Positions 6,292-6,542 of a stretch of 6,542 nucleotides of DNA are shown here, piece after piece (within the stretch, counting starts at the first letter, position 1; each line of letters opens with the position of its first letter). The notes beneath the pieces were generated by a model. The model was not told the origin of the DNA, did no database searches, and worked only from the letters and a program-made list of their open reading frames with translations. The DNA lies in NCBI GenBank assembly GCA_029256645.1, contig JAQSXM010000199.1, positions 1 through 6,542 of the forward strand, read 5' to 3'. A program made the position numbers and the translations under genes. The DNA is from Sporomusa sp. (GTDB taxonomy: Bacteria; Bacillota_C; Negativicutes; Sporomusales; Sporomusaceae).

Positions 6292-6542
6292 TTAACTGTT
6301 AGCTACTACTTTTACCATACTGGGACGGATTACCCGGCCATTTACTTTGTAACCTTTTTGCAGCTCTTCAACTACCATGCCATCAGGCTGACTGCTATCC
6401 TCTACCCGCATTACAGCCTCATGCTGACTCGGATCAAATACATTTCCTATAGCAGCAACAGGTTCTACACCTAATTGGCAAAGAGCATTGTTCAACTGAC
6501 GGTAGATCATTTGTATTCCAGTTGCCAAGGTATCAACATCAG
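6292..6542 (-). CDS. grpE: GrpE nucleotide exchange factor, C-terminal part (5' end outside window)
   Basis: GrpE is the cytoplasmic nucleotide exchange factor that releases ADP from DnaK and so resets the Hsp70 cycle. Only the last 82 residues are present. They read DVDTLATGIQMIYRQLNNAL (end of the long helix and helical bundle), then GVEPV and the beta-domain signature FDPSQHEAV, then the conserved GYKVNGRVIRPSMVKV ending. The reading frame is open to the window edge. The TTG at 6528 is an internal leucine codon and not a start. About 110 residues should lie beyond the right edge, given the usual GrpE length near 190-200. The gene ends in two consecutive in-frame TAA codons (6294-6289), 30 bp before dnaK. 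By gene order hrcA is expected upstream, with CIRCE/HrcA heat-shock control, but neither is visible here. Identification is secure from motif and neighbour. Confidence 0.96.
   Translation of the reverse strand, partial: DVDTLATGIQMIYRQLNNALCQLGVEPVAAIGNVFDPSQHEAVMRVEDSSQPDGMVVEELQKGYKVNGRVIRPSMVKVVANS

Noticed and set aside
6526..6528. TTG as a start codon for a 78-residue protein
   Set aside because: It is an internal leucine of GrpE; the frame stays open upstream to the window edge with conserved GrpE sequence.

Overview
The window is a compact, single-direction operon segment from a Bacillota (Firmicutes) chromosome; every gene lies on the minus strand. The order grpE-dnaK-dnaJ-prmA-rsmE-mtaB is the same as the distal part of the Bacillus subtilis dnaK operon (hrcA-grpE-dnaK-dnaJ-yqeT-yqeU-yqeV). 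The DnaK lacks the extra segment in the N-terminal quarter that proteobacterial DnaK carries, which fits a Firmicutes-type protein. Overall protein flavour, moderate GC and strong AGGAGG ribosome sites suggest an anaerobic Negativicutes/Sporomusa-like bacterium. That finer placement is an impression from memory and not proven here.

Layout in transcription order (right to left). The C-terminal 82 residues of GrpE run in from the right edge. DnaK (612 aa) follows after 30 bp with a very strong Shine-Dalgarno. DnaJ (378 aa from a GTG start) follows after 21 bp with a weak ribosome site. A 142-bp gap then separates dnaJ from prmA; it is the only sizeable internal gap. It holds a concentric inverted repeat beginning at the dnaJ stop codon and a good sigma-A-type promoter for prmA, whose spacer is almost entirely a TA dinucleotide repeat. 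PrmA (312 aa), RsmE (245 aa) and MtaB (440 aa) are then packed 12 bp and 2 bp apart, with ribosome sites overlapping the stop codon or final codons of the gene before. The last 108 bp at the left edge hold no clear terminator. A possible start codon for a further gene lies at the very edge.

Functionally the first half is the Hsp70 machine: DnaK ATPase, DnaJ co-chaperone and GrpE nucleotide exchange factor. The second half modifies the translation apparatus: PrmA methylates ribosomal protein L11, RsmE methylates 16S rRNA U1498, and MtaB methylthiolates t6A37 in tRNA. All complete genes look intact, with their expected catalytic motifs. I see no mobile element, CRISPR, tRNA/rRNA or unknown protein system. 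The only material worth a second look is non-coding, chiefly the dnaJ-prmA gap.
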